A stretch of 64,000 nt of DNA from Malaya genurostris (GCF_030247185.1 NC_080570.1:76313132-76377131), one strand, 5' to 3'; counted from the stretch's first letter, positions 49,009 through 59,500 are shown. The notes: a model not told the origin generated them from the letters alone. A program made the numbers and translations.

Positions 49009-49260
49009 AATTTGGAACCGGCGTGGCTAAAGACACGGTGTAATACGGATTTCCGGGAGCAGTAAAACGTCTCCGGCAGAGATTTTCTGGCGTTTTTTTT
49101 TTTTTTTCTCAACAATACTACCGGCTACGGGGAAATTGAAAATTGTGAGTACAGTAAGCGAAAAGCACATTTTTTACGCCATTTTGAAAGCAAAATTGCT
49201 TCCAATTTTTTTTACAAAAGCGATCATTCGTTTTGTTCTAATACACTAACACAAAAGGTT

Positions 49261-49271
49261 TTTTGTTTTAA

Positions 49272-49307
<36 letters not shown>

Positions 49308-49322
49308 TTTGTTTTAATTGTT
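49261..49322 (+). repeat. 29-A run bracketed by a 16-bp direct repeat in the leader
   Basis: ttttgttttaattgtt occurs at 49261-49276 and 49307-49322, with 29 A and one C between. It looks like a poly(A)-only retroposition with target duplication, or local slippage. Confidence 0.7.
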
Positions 49323-49459
49323 TTCTAATACTTTTGTTTTATGATTCTTTTCATGCTGGAGTTTCTTTCTCTTCGGTTGGAGTAATTCGACCATCCAATT
49401 ATATCTTGGCACGCGCAAAAAAAAAAAAAATTGTGGAAATTCATCATTTCTAGTGAAAA

Positions 49460-49561
49460 GGAATTACCAAAGAAAAGGAATTACCAAGGAAAAGGAATTA
49501 CCAAGGAAAAGGAATTACCAAGGAAAAGGAATTATCAAGGCAAAGGAGTTATTAGGGAAAA
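49460..49561 (+). repeat. 17-bp minisatellite in the retrotransposon leader, six units
   Basis: Units of ggaattaccaaggaaaa repeat six times; the middle three are essentially perfect and the outer ones diverge. It lies ~410 nt before the Gag start. Translated in one frame it gives a basic KGITKEKELP-like repeat, but the frame is not linked to Gag. Confidence 0.9.
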
Positions 49562-49974
49562 GTTCTACTGGTTCGATTGCAATCAATCGGTGAGTCGTTT
49601 TGTTTTCTTTTTATTTAAAAAAAAAATTACATAAACTATATTTCAATTTCGGGCTGACATATTTTTTTTTAATTTTATTTATTTTTGCCCATTATATTTA
49701 CAACAAACGATCCGAAAGTAGTGCAAATATATAAATTTTATTAAAGTGCAAATTATTAATACGTGAACAGAAAAATTGTTGTGGTGGTAATTGCTTTTTC
49801 AAGTTTATTTCGAGGTTAGTGAACTGTTTGGTTAAAAAAAAAATTGTTCTAATATTTTTTTTTCTTGTGGATTTTTACATTTTTTTCTCGCGGTTGTTTT
49901 TTATTGAATTTTTTTTAAATTTTTGGGGATATTTCTGTGATAAATTTTTGATTTTACGCTTCAATTTTGAAAAG

Positions 49975-52900
49975 ATGTCTCAAGGTTTTGCTTCCACAAT
50001 GGAACCTTTTAGAAAAGGTACATCGTTCACTCATTGGGTGGAACGATTAGAATTTGTATTCATTGCAAATAAGATTCCAGAAGATGACCGTAAGGCCCAT
50101 TTTATTACATTGGTGGGACCGTACGTGTACTCGGAACTCAAGCTTTTGTTTCCGACTGGTAGTTTGGCAGCTGTACCGTTAGCTACCATGATAGAAAAAT
50201 TGAAAATGAGATTAGACAAAACTGCCTCTGGTGTTTGCCAAAGAATTTCTTTTAACCAGCGTACTCAGAACGCTGATGAGTCGGCGGAAGATTTTTTATT
50301 AGCATTGAAACTTCAGGCTGAGCTGTGTGCCTATGGTGCGTTTAAGGACACGGCAATACGAGATCGTTTGCTGGCTGGTTTGAAAGACGTTATGCTTAAG
50401 CAGAGAATTCTAAGCGAAGCTGATCAAACCCTTGAGTCTGCTGAGAAAATTATACAGACCTGGGAAGCGGCAAAAAACAATGTTAAAACTTTATCTTCTG
50501 AACCATTTTCTATTCACAATGTCGTTTCTATGGCTTCAAATGGTAATACAATGGGAAAAGCTATGGGTAAACTGGCAGCGGCATATAATGCTGCAAATAA
50601 TTCAATTCCTCAGAAACAAAATAGCAGATTACCTGTAAAAGATAGACTAGGGTTCAGGCCATATGGAAATCCTCGATATCAAAAGCATTTTGGATATAAT
50701 AGATATCAACAGAAAAATACTTGGAAACCAAATAGCAATTTTAAACCGGCAGACTTTCGAGAGAGCTTTGAAACTAGAATTTGCGATTTTTGTGGGGTAA
50801 AAGGACATTTGAAGAAACGATGCTTTAGGTTGAAAAATATGAAGAAAGAGGCCGTTAAGCTGGTGGAACAAATGAAACCTGGAACGTCAGGTACGAGCAC
50901 GCAGAATATTTCAGAATTGATGAACCGTATGAGGACTGAGGAGTCTGACAACGATGATTCAGACGAAGGTAATTTGGAATGCATGAATGTGACATCGATT
51001 AACAAAATAAATGAACCATGTTTGGTAAAGGTGAAAGTTGAGAATAAACAACTGGAAATGGAGGTTGACTGTGGTTCCTCCGTTTCTGTAATTAGTAAAA
51101 CACAGTATTTTTCTCTTTTTCATAAACCTCTACAAAAATCCTCTAAACAATTGATTGTTGTCAATGGCGCGAAGCTGATAATAGCTGGAGAGGTTAAAGT
51201 CAAAGTTGACTTTAGGGAAAAACATGAGAATTTGAAACTATTAGTACTAAATTGCAAAAATTGTTTCATTCCTCTTTTTGGCAGACCATGGTTGGATGCC
51301 TTCATTCCAAACTGGAGAACATTTTTCTCAAATTTTTCAAAAATTAATAATCTTTCTGAAATTAGCAGTGACACAATTGTCTCTGAAATAAAACAAAAGT
51401 TTGGAAATTTATTTAAAAAAGATTTTTCTTTACCAATTCTTGGTTATGAAGCTGATTTGGAGCTGAAATCAGATATACCAATTTTTAAAAAAGCATATGA
51501 CGTTCTCTATCGTTTAAGGGATAAAGTTTTAGAGTATTTAAATAAGCTGGAGAGAGAGAAAGTAATTACTCCTATCCAAACCAGTCAATGGGCTTCTCCA
51601 GTGGTAGTGGTAGCAAAGAAAAATAATGAAATCAGACTTGTAATAGATTGCAAGGTATCTGTTAATAAAGTTATAATTCCAAATACTTACCCATTGCCTA
51701 CAGCTCAAGATTTATTTGCTGGTTTAGCAGGTTGTAAGGTTTTTTGCGCATTAGATTTAGAAGGCGCATATACCCAGTTATCACTCTCTAAGAAATCAAG
51801 AAAATTCATGGTAATAAATACTATAAAGTGTTTATTTTCTTACAATAGACTGCCACAAGGGGCATCATCTAGTGCGTCCATCTTCCAGCAAGTAATGGAC
51901 CAAGTATTAAAGGGTTTAGAATATGTTTTTTGTTATTTGGACGATGTGCTTATTGCAGGAGATAGTGTGGAAGATTGCAAACAAAAACTTTTCGTTGTTT
52001 TAAAAAGACTTGCTGATGCTAATATTAAAGTTAATTTTGAAAAGTGTAAATTTTTTGTTACAGAGCTTCAATATCTAGGCCATATAATAAGTAAAGACGG
52101 GTTAATGCCTTGTCCGGAAAAGATTACTACTATACAGAAGGCTAAAATTCCAAAGAATGTTACAGAATTAAAGTCCTTTTTAGGACTTATAAATTATTAT
52201 AATAAATTTATTCCACATCTGTCTTCAAAGCTGTACCATTTATACAATCTTTTGAAGAATAATGTTAAATATATTTGGGATAGTAATTGTGACAAAGCTT
52301 TTGAGGAAAGTAAACAGTCTTTGTTAAAGGCTAATATTTTGGAGTTTTATGACCCTTTGAAGCCCATAGCAGTAGTTTCTGATGCTTCAGGGTATGGTTT
52401 AGGAGGAGTAATTGCTCATATTATTGACGAAGTTGAGAAACCGATTTGTTTCACTTCATTTTCTTTAAATTCAGCACAAAAGAACTATCCAATTTTACAT
52501 TTAGAAGCTTTAGCTTTGGTGTCCACAATTAAAAAGTTTCATAAATACCTTTATGGGAAATTTTTTTATGTTTATACTGATCATAAGCCTTTAGTAGGAA
52601 TATTTGGGAAGGAAGGTAAACATTCAATTTATGTTACTAGATTACAGAGATACATTTTAGAACTTTCCATTTATAACTTTGAAATTAAATATAGACCCTC
52701 TGCCCAAATGGGAAACGCGGATTTTTGCTCCAGATTCCCATTAGAGCAATTGGTTCCAAGTGATTATGATAAAGAAATTATCAAAAGTATTAATTTTGGG
52801 CAAGAATTGCCAATTGATCATAGCAAGATTGCTTCTCAGACAAAGAACGATAAATTTCTGCAACAAATTATTGATTATATGAAACGTGGTTGGCCAAAAC

Positions 52901-54183
52901 GAATTGACAAGCGCTTTGCAAACATATTTTCAAATCAGCATGATTTAGAATTGTTTGACGAGTGCTTACTTTATCAAGACAGGGTAATGGTGCCACAATC
53001 GCTGCAAAGCGAGCTTTTAAAACTATTACATGCTAACCACGGGGGTGTAGTTAAAATGAAGCAACTTGCAAGACGATTTATTTATTGGGTTGGTATAAAT
53101 GGAGACATTGAAAAGTTTGTCTCAAATTGTGATGCATGCAACGGCATGGCGATAATACCAAAACAAAAGATACAATCCAAATGGATTCCTACAACTAGAC
53201 CTTTTAGTCGTATACACATAGATTTCTTTCATTTTCAACATCACACCTTTCTACTTTTGGTGGATAGTTTCTCAAAGTGGGTGGAAATTGAGTGGATGAA
53301 GAGAGGCACAGATACAGGCCAGGTTTTGAAAAAGATAGTAGCATATTTTGCTCGCTATGGATTGCCTGATGTTTTAGTTTCAGACGGTGGTCCTCCATTC
53401 AACTCAGCAGTCTTTACACATTTTCTTGAAAAGCAAGGTATTAAAGTATTTAAAAGTCCTCCATATAATCCTGCAAGCAATGGCCAAGCGGAGAGACTGG
53501 TAAGGACGGTTAAAGAGGTTTTGAAAAAGTTTCTGCTTGAACCAGATATAAGTGAGTTGGACCTGGAAGACCAGATCAATTTATTTCTATTTAACTTTCG
53601 TAACTGCATGACTAGTGATGGGCGATTCCCATCAGAGAAAATTTTCTCTTTCACGCCTAAAACTCTAATTGATCTAATCCATCCGAGAAAAACATATAAA
53701 AACTTTTTAACAACACTAACATCGCATGTACCACAGGAAAAACCAAATGATGTGGTTATGTCAAAGGAAAATTCTGCTATTCATGTAGCAAGTCCTTTGG
53801 ATAATCTGATGGCTGGAGATGAGGTGTGGTACAAAAACCACAATCCTCATAACCACGCCCGATGGATTAAGGCAACATTTCTAAGACAAGTTTCTAAAAC
53901 TATTTCACAGGTGGAAATTGGAAACGTAAGGGTCAACGCACACAGAAGTCAGCTTAGAGTGACTAATTCGGACTCAATGGTCCGGCCGAACATATTTTGT
54001 CCTGGGACGATGGCAGGATCGGCAAACGCAAGAGATGAAGCGGAAGAAGATTTCCAAGGTTTTCCAAGTGAAGAATTAAGGAAGACTCGAAAAAGGAAGA
54101 AAACTGAAGTTAATATTTCGCCAATCAGGCGCTCGAAAAGATTGAAGACAAAGAAATATGATAATGATTTTATATATAGCTGA
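49975..54183 (+). CDS. Gag-Pol polyprotein of the Ty3/gypsy element (1,402 aa)
   Basis: The start is the ATG in aaaagATGtct, giving MSQGFASTMEPFRKG; the frame is open further upstream but that part is low-complexity Phe/Ile/Lys. Order: capsid-like Gag (1-220); CCHC knuckle CDFCGVKGHLKKRC (270-283); aspartic protease with DCGSS (365-369, where D-T/S-G is usual) and PLFGRPWL (433-440); reverse transcriptase with ALDLEGAY (Asp594), LPQGASSSA and YLDD (654-657); RNase H (Asp803, Glu844, Asp869); integrase with HANH/CDAC zinc site (1019-1055) and D1083, D1137, E1173 (35 residues between the last two); basic C-terminal tail RKTRKRKK. Gag and Pol share one frame with no shift or stop, and no env follows. 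Acts in cytoplasmic particles, then in the nucleus for integration. Confidence 0.96.
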   Translation: MSQGFASTMEPFRKGTSFTHWVERLEFVFIANKIPEDDRKAHFITLVGPYVYSELKLLFPTGSLAAVPLATMIEKLKMRLDKTASGVCQRISFNQRTQNADESAEDFLLALKLQAELCAYGAFKDTAIRDRLLAGLKDVMLKQRILSEADQTLESAEKIIQTWEAAKNNVKTLSSEPFSIHNVVSMASNGNTMGKAMGKLAAAYNAANNSIPQKQNSRLPVKDRLGFRPYGNPRYQKHFGYNRYQQKNTWKPNSNFKPADFRESFETRICDFCGVKGHLKKRCFRLKNMKKEAVKLVEQMKPGTSGTSTQNISELMNRMRTEESDNDDSDEGNLECMNVTSINKINEPCLVKVKVENKQLEMEVDCGSSVSVISKTQYFSLFHKPLQKSSKQLIVVNGAKLIIAGEVKVKVDFREKHENLKLLVLNCKNCFIPLFGRPWLDAFIPNWRTFFSNFSKINNLSEISSDTIVSEIKQKFGNLFKKDFSLPILGYEADLELKSDIPIFKKAYDVLYRLRDKVLEYLNKLEREKVITPIQTSQWASPVVVVAKKNNEIRLVIDCKVSVNKVIIPNTYPLPTAQDLFAGLAGCKVFCALDLEGAYTQLSLSKKSRKFMVINTIKCLFSYNRLPQGASSSASIFQQVMDQVLKGLEYVFCYLDDVLIAGDSVEDCKQKLFVVLKRLADANIKVNFEKCKFFVTELQYLGHIISKDGLMPCPEKITTIQKAKIPKNVTELKSFLGLINYYNKFIPHLSSKLYHLYNLLKNNVKYIWDSNCDKAFEESKQSLLKANILEFYDPLKPIAVVSDASGYGLGGVIAHIIDEVEKPICFTSFSLNSAQKNYPILHLEALALVSTIKKFHKYLYGKFFYVYTDHKPLVGIFGKEGKHSIYVTRLQRYILELSIYNFEIKYRPSAQMGNADFCSRFPLEQLVPSDYDKEIIKSINFGQELPIDHSKIASQTKNDKFLQQIIDYMKRGWPKRIDKRFANIFSNQHDLELFDECLLYQDRVMVPQSLQSELLKLLHANHGGVVKMKQLARRFIYWVGINGDIEKFVSNCDACNGMAIIPKQKIQSKWIPTTRPFSRIHIDFFHFQHHTFLLLVDSFSKWVEIEWMKRGTDTGQVLKKIVAYFARYGLPDVLVSDGGPPFNSAVFTHFLEKQGIKVFKSPPYNPASNGQAERLVRTVKEVLKKFLLEPDISELDLEDQINLFLFNFRNCMTSDGRFPSEKIFSFTPKTLIDLIHPRKTYKNFLTTLTSHVPQEKPNDVVMSKENSAIHVASPLDNLMAGDEVWYKNHNPHNHARWIKATFLRQVSKTISQVEIGNVRVNAHRSQLRVTNSDSMVRPNIFCPGTMAGSANARDEAEEDFQGFPSEELRKTRKRKKTEVNISPIRRSKRLKTKKYDNDFIYS

Positions 54184-54251
54184 TAAATTTGTATTAAACA
54201 GAATTGATAAATGTCAATTCTTCTCTGTTTGTAATATACTTCGAGATCTTT

Positions 54252-54263
54252 AGGGGGAAGAGC
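54252..54263 (+). other. Polypurine tract
   Basis: agggggaagagc lies directly before the 3' LTR, at the expected place for plus-strand DNA priming. Confidence 0.85.
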
Positions 54264-54507
54264 TGTTATGTAACACTTCTCCAAATGTGTCCACCTTGTA
54301 CATTACATGTTCGAAAAAATCCAATCTAATTGCACGTATTGTGTTTAGTGTGTATTGATCGAAAAGTCGATCAATACACAATATAAAAACATCAATAAAC
54401 AGAGGCAGGTCCTCTTTCAGTGTTAAACTTTCAACAAGTGTGTTTCGCTATTGAGAACGATCCGAAATAGCCAGTAGGGAAAGTGATATAAAAGGAAATA
54501 TTTTACA
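54264..54507 (+). repeat. 3' LTR of the Ty3/gypsy element
   Basis: 244 bp, identical by eye to the 5' LTR, carrying the same inverted repeat, TATA box and AATAAA. Confidence 0.95.
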
Positions 54508-54539
54508 GTCTGGCTATGAACTTCTCTGTTTACTTACTA

Positions 54540-54982
54540 CTGTGGGCAAGAAGTAGAAAGACTTTTGAAGTATTTAGCACGGAAACGTTATTCGTCGAAA
54601 TTTTTATTCCTAGATTAACATGAGTCATGACTGTCAGTGATATCTGTGCCAAGTGTCACGTCAAAATATTCATTAGTGTTTAATATACAGTATTAAAATT
54701 AAAAGAGTAATCGGCGATTTTTACAATGAGTGAAATTATTCAACAAAGAAGACCTATTAAATTATGCATGCGAAACAAATTTATGGTGCCGAAACGTTCA
54801 GAATGCTGCAAAAGACCAACTGTGATAATTGTATGTCGCGAACAAGCTGACTTTAACAACTACTTCAAGGATTGGAAAAAAAACGTTGACCCGGGGGATT
54901 ACTTTGAAGGGGACGAAATAGATTTGGAAGAATAAAAGAATTTTAAAATTATGAACAAAGTCTTACTATTTTTTGCCCACAG
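54540..54982 (+). mobile_element. Miniature mariner (element E), 443 bp
   Basis: Inverted ends ctgtgggcaagaagtag and the complement of ctattttttgcccacag are flanked by TA (54538-54539, 54983-54984). The interior keeps only the two extremities of a transposase gene, making this a classical internal-deletion derivative that depends on a transposase supplied in trans. Confidence 0.92.
54726..54935 (+). pseudogene. 69-codon fused remnant of a mariner transposase
   Basis: The frame starts MSEIIQQRRPIKLCMRNKF, a mariner N-terminus. A +1 shift then hides the family motif: reading the next frame from 54780 gives YGAETFRMLQKTNCDNCMSR. After a large deletion the original frame continues with the transposase tail NNYFKDWKK ... 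GDYFEGDEIDLEE and a stop. Catalytic domain wholly absent. The open frame may be chance preservation; a truncated DNA-binding peptide is the only conceivable product. Confidence 0.8.
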
Positions 54983-55139
54983 TAATATGAGTCGAAACCG
55001 ACGTCTGGAGAATTCGAAGGTAAAATTTCGCACCAGAATGAAGCTTTTAGAATTTCATACAATGTAAAACTATGGTAATTACATGGCATACATGTTACTA
55101 CTTTTGGTCATATTTTAGTTCTTGATTTTTTTATGTGTT

Positions 55140-55978
55140 GTCTGTAAATTGAAGTGGATGGTCTACCGAGACTCTCTTCGTCTTCATCGCGTTTTCTGCC
55201 TTCTTTGAATATTTTGTACCAATCCAATTTATGATAGGTCTTGGTCCCCGTAACCCGATCAGATGGCAATAACAGAATTATAACAACTGGAGTTTCATTT
55301 CAGAAATATTTTGTAACAAATTTTGAAATATTTTTGGCTGGTAAGCTGTTAAAATAACAAAAATCATAACAAAAAAGACTCTACCTGGAACCAAATCGTA
55401 ACAGATTTTGGAACATTTGTATCACAATTATTATTGAATTTGATATAACTACAGAAGTCCGAAAACAGAAATTTATAACAATAGTTGTAATAGCAAATTT
55501 AACACAGAAAAACTATATCACGGACAACTTATATCATCGTTTCAATCCAAAATTGTTGAGTGATTTTTTTTATTAAATGAATAATTTATTTAGTGATCTG
55601 TTTTCTTCTTTTAGTTTTTTGAAATTCTAATCATTATATTTCGATATAAAGCTTCGGAAGAAATCATTTTTTTCAATTTATGAACTTTATGAGTCTTGCA
55701 AATGAAAATAACTTATTATAACTGATTTGTTATTCTATTGTTATCATAAGTTTTAACTTTCAACTGTTTTCATTCGTCAAATATCTCAAAATAACACAAA
55801 TTGTTATACATATCAACTGTTGATATACTTGTGCTATGATTTTGCTATATGCATCTGATCGGGAAGTCTTCTGCAACATTCGCAATGTTTCCGCAAAAGT
55901 TATTCCATTTAAAAAATAAAACCTAATCGAATTTGTTTTTTGAACAATTTCAGACATCGGAAAAATTGAAAAGTTCAC
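55140..55978 (-). pseudogene. Mariner transposase N-terminal fragment F, split by a MITE
   Basis: On the minus strand, MSEIVQKTNSIRFYFLNGIT followed by FAETLRMLQKT (55957 down to 55864) is a mariner DNA-binding N-terminus. It is cut by the MITE at 55254-55863 and resumes as YGDQDLS and, after a shift, LDWYKIFKEGRKRDEDEE and SLGRPSTS (to about 55140). Catalytic domain and TIRs not found. It belongs to the same broad subfamily as element E (shared MSEI(I/V)Q and ETxRMLQKT). Confidence 0.75.
55254..55863. mobile_element. 610-bp MITE with CCCGATCAGATG ends, inserted in mariner F
   Basis: Starts cccgatcagatg and ends catctgatcggg, flanked by AA at 55252-55253 and 55864-55865. Removing it restores the transposase codons ACT TAC GGG (...LQKTYGD...), which fixes the boundaries and a 2-bp duplication. 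The interior is AT-rich with many ataacaa/ttgttat motifs and no coding content. The superfamily is not obvious. The right end of another copy lies at 13180-13191. Confidence 0.85.
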
Positions 55979-55984
55979 TTATTG

Positions 55985-56534
55985 CATCCAACAAAAACAT
56001 GCGTATCTCAAACACTAATAATTTTTTTGAAAATTTAACATGGGCGTCTCACTAACCCCTCGTCGCTGAATTAACTGCACAGAAAAAAGATTTTTCACTA
56101 CGGTTATTCAACCACATTTTCATAGCTCTGATGATACTACCTGGGAAGGTATTGCAATAAATATTCTTCATAAGCTGCGTTTAGCTCAACTCGTAAAGAA
56201 ACAAAATTGGTCTTGGGCTGCCGCAGAAATTAACAGAGTAGCTACTCTTGTAACATATAAAACAAAATAAATTTAGCTTGAACGAAAACTTCAGGAATAT
56301 ATAACTTATTTATCATATTAGGAAAAATTATTTTTCTGTGAGTTGGATTACACTCCACCCGGATTCGAATACGGTAGGGTTTGCTTGATCATATAATAGC
56401 ACAGTTTTTCGTTTATCATATTCATTCTACAATAAGTAGCAGTGGTAATAGAAGAATTAAATAGTTATACTAGATTCAAGGAATACAATACCAATGTTAT
56501 TATGAACTTTTCGAAACGTCTTATCAAATGCATA
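55985..56534. other. Short unrecognised open frame in AT-rich DNA
   Basis: Plus-strand 56083-56270 is open for about 60 codons (contains WEGIAINILHKLRLAQLVKK and NWSWAAAEINRVATL) after a possible acceptor 'actgcacag', ending at TAA. It matches nothing recognised and could be a TE or exon scrap, or chance. Confidence 0.25.
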
Positions 56535-59500
56535 CACGGAAAGAAATCCGTTACTGCTGTTATGATTAAATAATCATGACATTAATCATTCTAACTTGTC
56601 ATGAAACTATGAGCAATAAGTCTTTTCCCATGAAAATTAATCATGGTCCGAAAATGCGTTACTTGAGAAATGTATTTCTTTCAGAGCTCGTAACTCCGAT
56701 TTTCTACCCAGATATCACTTTGAACCCTCTTCCTCAAGTGATGTGATAGATTGCTTAATAGAGTAATGGTAAGGAAAGAAGCAGACATTGTAAAACAAGA
56801 GCTACTGAAAATATCTATTTCATACTGAGGTATATTCCTTTCATAATTGTGTTGTTTCATCCAACAACTGATAGAGACTAAATAAACAACATAAAGATTT
56901 TAAATAAATACTTTAAATAAGATAATTTGCAAACGATTTTTTGAATACAAAAATTAAGAAAAATCGTTCCGCGGTATTTGAAAGAATTCGACATAGAGTT
57001 TGTTTTACGAGGTTTGACTCACACGTGTTTGTTCATGCAGTTTGTTAAAGTGGTTGAATTCTGAAAAACGAAATCAAAACTGGAGCAATGAACGCAAGTA
57101 AACACGTTATTTTAGGCGTCGTCGATTTTCAAAATACATATTTTAATTTGTAATGGTTCAAATTAAAAGAAATTCGTCGTGCTTTTCACTGTTTTGCAAT
57201 TCAAATGTATATCATCTGAGAAATTAGGTAAAATCGCGTAAAAAATAAGTTCATCACATCATTTGATTTAATTCATATTCGAAACCTTCATATTTTAAAA
57301 CATAACGCCTGAATTTATGGCCCTTATTCTGCGAGTCGAGTGAGGTGAGATAAGTCGAGTCACGCGATTCTGACAGTCGAATGAAGTGATAAAAGTCACC
57401 AGGGTGAATTTCGATAAACACTCACCGTATTCTTGCAGTCGAATCTGGGTGACAAGAGTCACTACGCAGTGAGTTTCAAAGTCGGTACCGGTAAAGCAAG
57501 TGACAGGAGGAATATTAACCGAAAAATCTTAGATATTTTAAAATCTTTGAATTTTTAACATGGTTTGATGTTGTTATTAAACAACAAAATTAATTGTATC
57601 AATTATGTTGTTACTTTTTAGATTTCCTATGAAAAATTCAATTCTCATACATTAGGATAATTGTATACTTCCAGAGAATTAGAAGAGAGATTGAGCTGTA
57701 AAATTATTAGATACAACTTTATGAGCACGATGTACTAGGCTCTTAATACTTTGGGATAAAAGTACTAATACTCACGAAATGCGCGAAAGCACAGATTATT
57801 GTAAAAAACTGTTTTAATCCACATAATGTGGTGTAATGATGCTTTTCTCATATAACTCATGTTTTCATAAATGTTACTAAGGAAAAAAAAGCTTTGAATT
57901 TTGAAGAAGGAAAGTTGTTTAAGCATATAGCACAACCTATATGATTTATAAAAAGCTTTAAGGCAAGTTTACAGAAGTTTGTCTTTTTTTTGCATTTTGC
58001 TCTACATGACGGAATACATTCTAAACACACTTGTCCTGTTGTTCTAGAGCCCGAAGTGACATAAAAAAAATTCAACGGCAGACCATAAAACTTTTTATTA
58101 TGGTCTAAATTCGCAAAACTGTACAAAATATTCCATGCTGAATATTAATCATTATATATTTATTTTTCATCCAGACTGTTTATTTAGTCTCATGCACTAT
58201 TTCGATTAAACCCAACTAAAAGTTATTTAGCAGGAATTTGATTTTGTAGAAGTAGCAGGAGTGCAGGAGTTGATTTCTCTCGAGTAGCTAGCAGACAAAG
58301 TGCTAGTTTGTTTGCAGTATTTTCTGAGATCGCCAAATCGCCATCGCTTATTCTGTGCTCCTGCTACTATATATAATATTTAAGTGTAACTAATTAAATA
58401 AATTAAATAAATTATATGCAACAGTTTATGTGGCCCAAAGTCATTCGAAACTCTCAGAAACATTGGACCGTTAAAAGCCAATCATCAGTCAGTCGAAAAC
58501 TGAATATTCAATCTTCAGCATAGTGGCTTGGTATGAATTATTTTGTGAGAGGAAGGATGTTCAGATAACGAGATGGAAAATTATACTCGGGGCATCTGTG
58601 CCTCATGAAGACTCTAATACCAGCACACTGTACCATAATCAAACCAACACTTTAATTTGACTCGTCCTTGCCTAAACCACAGCCATTATTAACTACTCGA
58701 TATTGTTGAGAGATTAGCTGGGAAGAATACAATTAGGAATCCTGTACGATCCTTTCAACTTGAACAAGAATGTTACAACGAGTCTTTGTCCACCGGTAAG
58801 CATTTTATTCGAATGAGTGACAGTGGTCTGGACTGCAATGTAGGTGAACTTAATACCTAATTTAAATCAAATAAACAAATCATACAGTTGATATTTCGCT
58901 CCTCAGAAGCGTACTTTGCAAATAAGACCGATCGTTGCAAACGATTCAGAAATATATTAAAGCCAGTAACTTGTAGCGATTTCCAGGATTATCGACATTA
59001 ATTATTCATACCGACTAACGGAAATTTATGCTAACTAACGGCAACGGAACTCGTGATTCGAAAAAAACGAACCGGAATCCGAAAACAAATTCAACACTAA
59101 AGATTTATATCGAGAAAATTTAAACCTCACAACCGGAAACATTTCCAAAATTAACCTCACAACCGGCAAGATTTCCCATTCGTTTTGACGTTTGGGAAAA
59201 TAAATCGTTCGTCACTTAAGGTTCACCATCTTACTCACCATAGAATGAACCTGTCACGTCCCCCGAGTCGACTCCTAGAATAGGGTGACTACAGTCATGT
59301 GACAGTGAGGTGAGATTTCTCGAGTCACGTCACTCGACTCGCAGAATAAGGGCCTATGTTGCAATGACTACAATCGTAGCAGAAACACGCCTGAAGTTAT
59401 ACCCAACAACGTCAAATTCGTTACGCTTAAATTTCAGCGAAATCAGTTCTGATGGATCATGATCCCAGAACTTTTAATCATGGTGTATTATCATAACTTG

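Larger units (their letters stand above)
48749..54507 (+). mobile_element. Complete Ty3/gypsy LTR retrotransposon, Mag-like
   Basis: Two 244-bp LTRs (48749-48992, 54264-54507) read as identical base for base. Between them lie a tRNA-Ser-type primer site, a ~980-nt leader, one uninterrupted Gag-Pol frame and a polypurine tract. The direct repeat gtctggc borders both outer ends (48742-48748, 54508-54514); because gc also precedes the 3' LTR, the true duplication may be 5 bp (gtctg). All catalytic residues are present and there is no env. The serine-tRNA primer and a single CCHC knuckle point to the Mag lineage. It is the only potentially autonomous element in the window. Confidence 0.96.

Noticed and set aside
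49819..49974. 52-residue hydrophobic N-terminal extension of Gag-Pol, resembling a signal or membrane anchor
   Set aside because: It lacks an ATG (begins GTG), is T-rich low-complexity leader, and a well-placed ATG in good context opens the conserved Gag at 49975.
51120..51374. Antisense and alternate-frame open stretches inside the Gag-Pol gene
   Set aside because: Shadows of the sense coding sequence.
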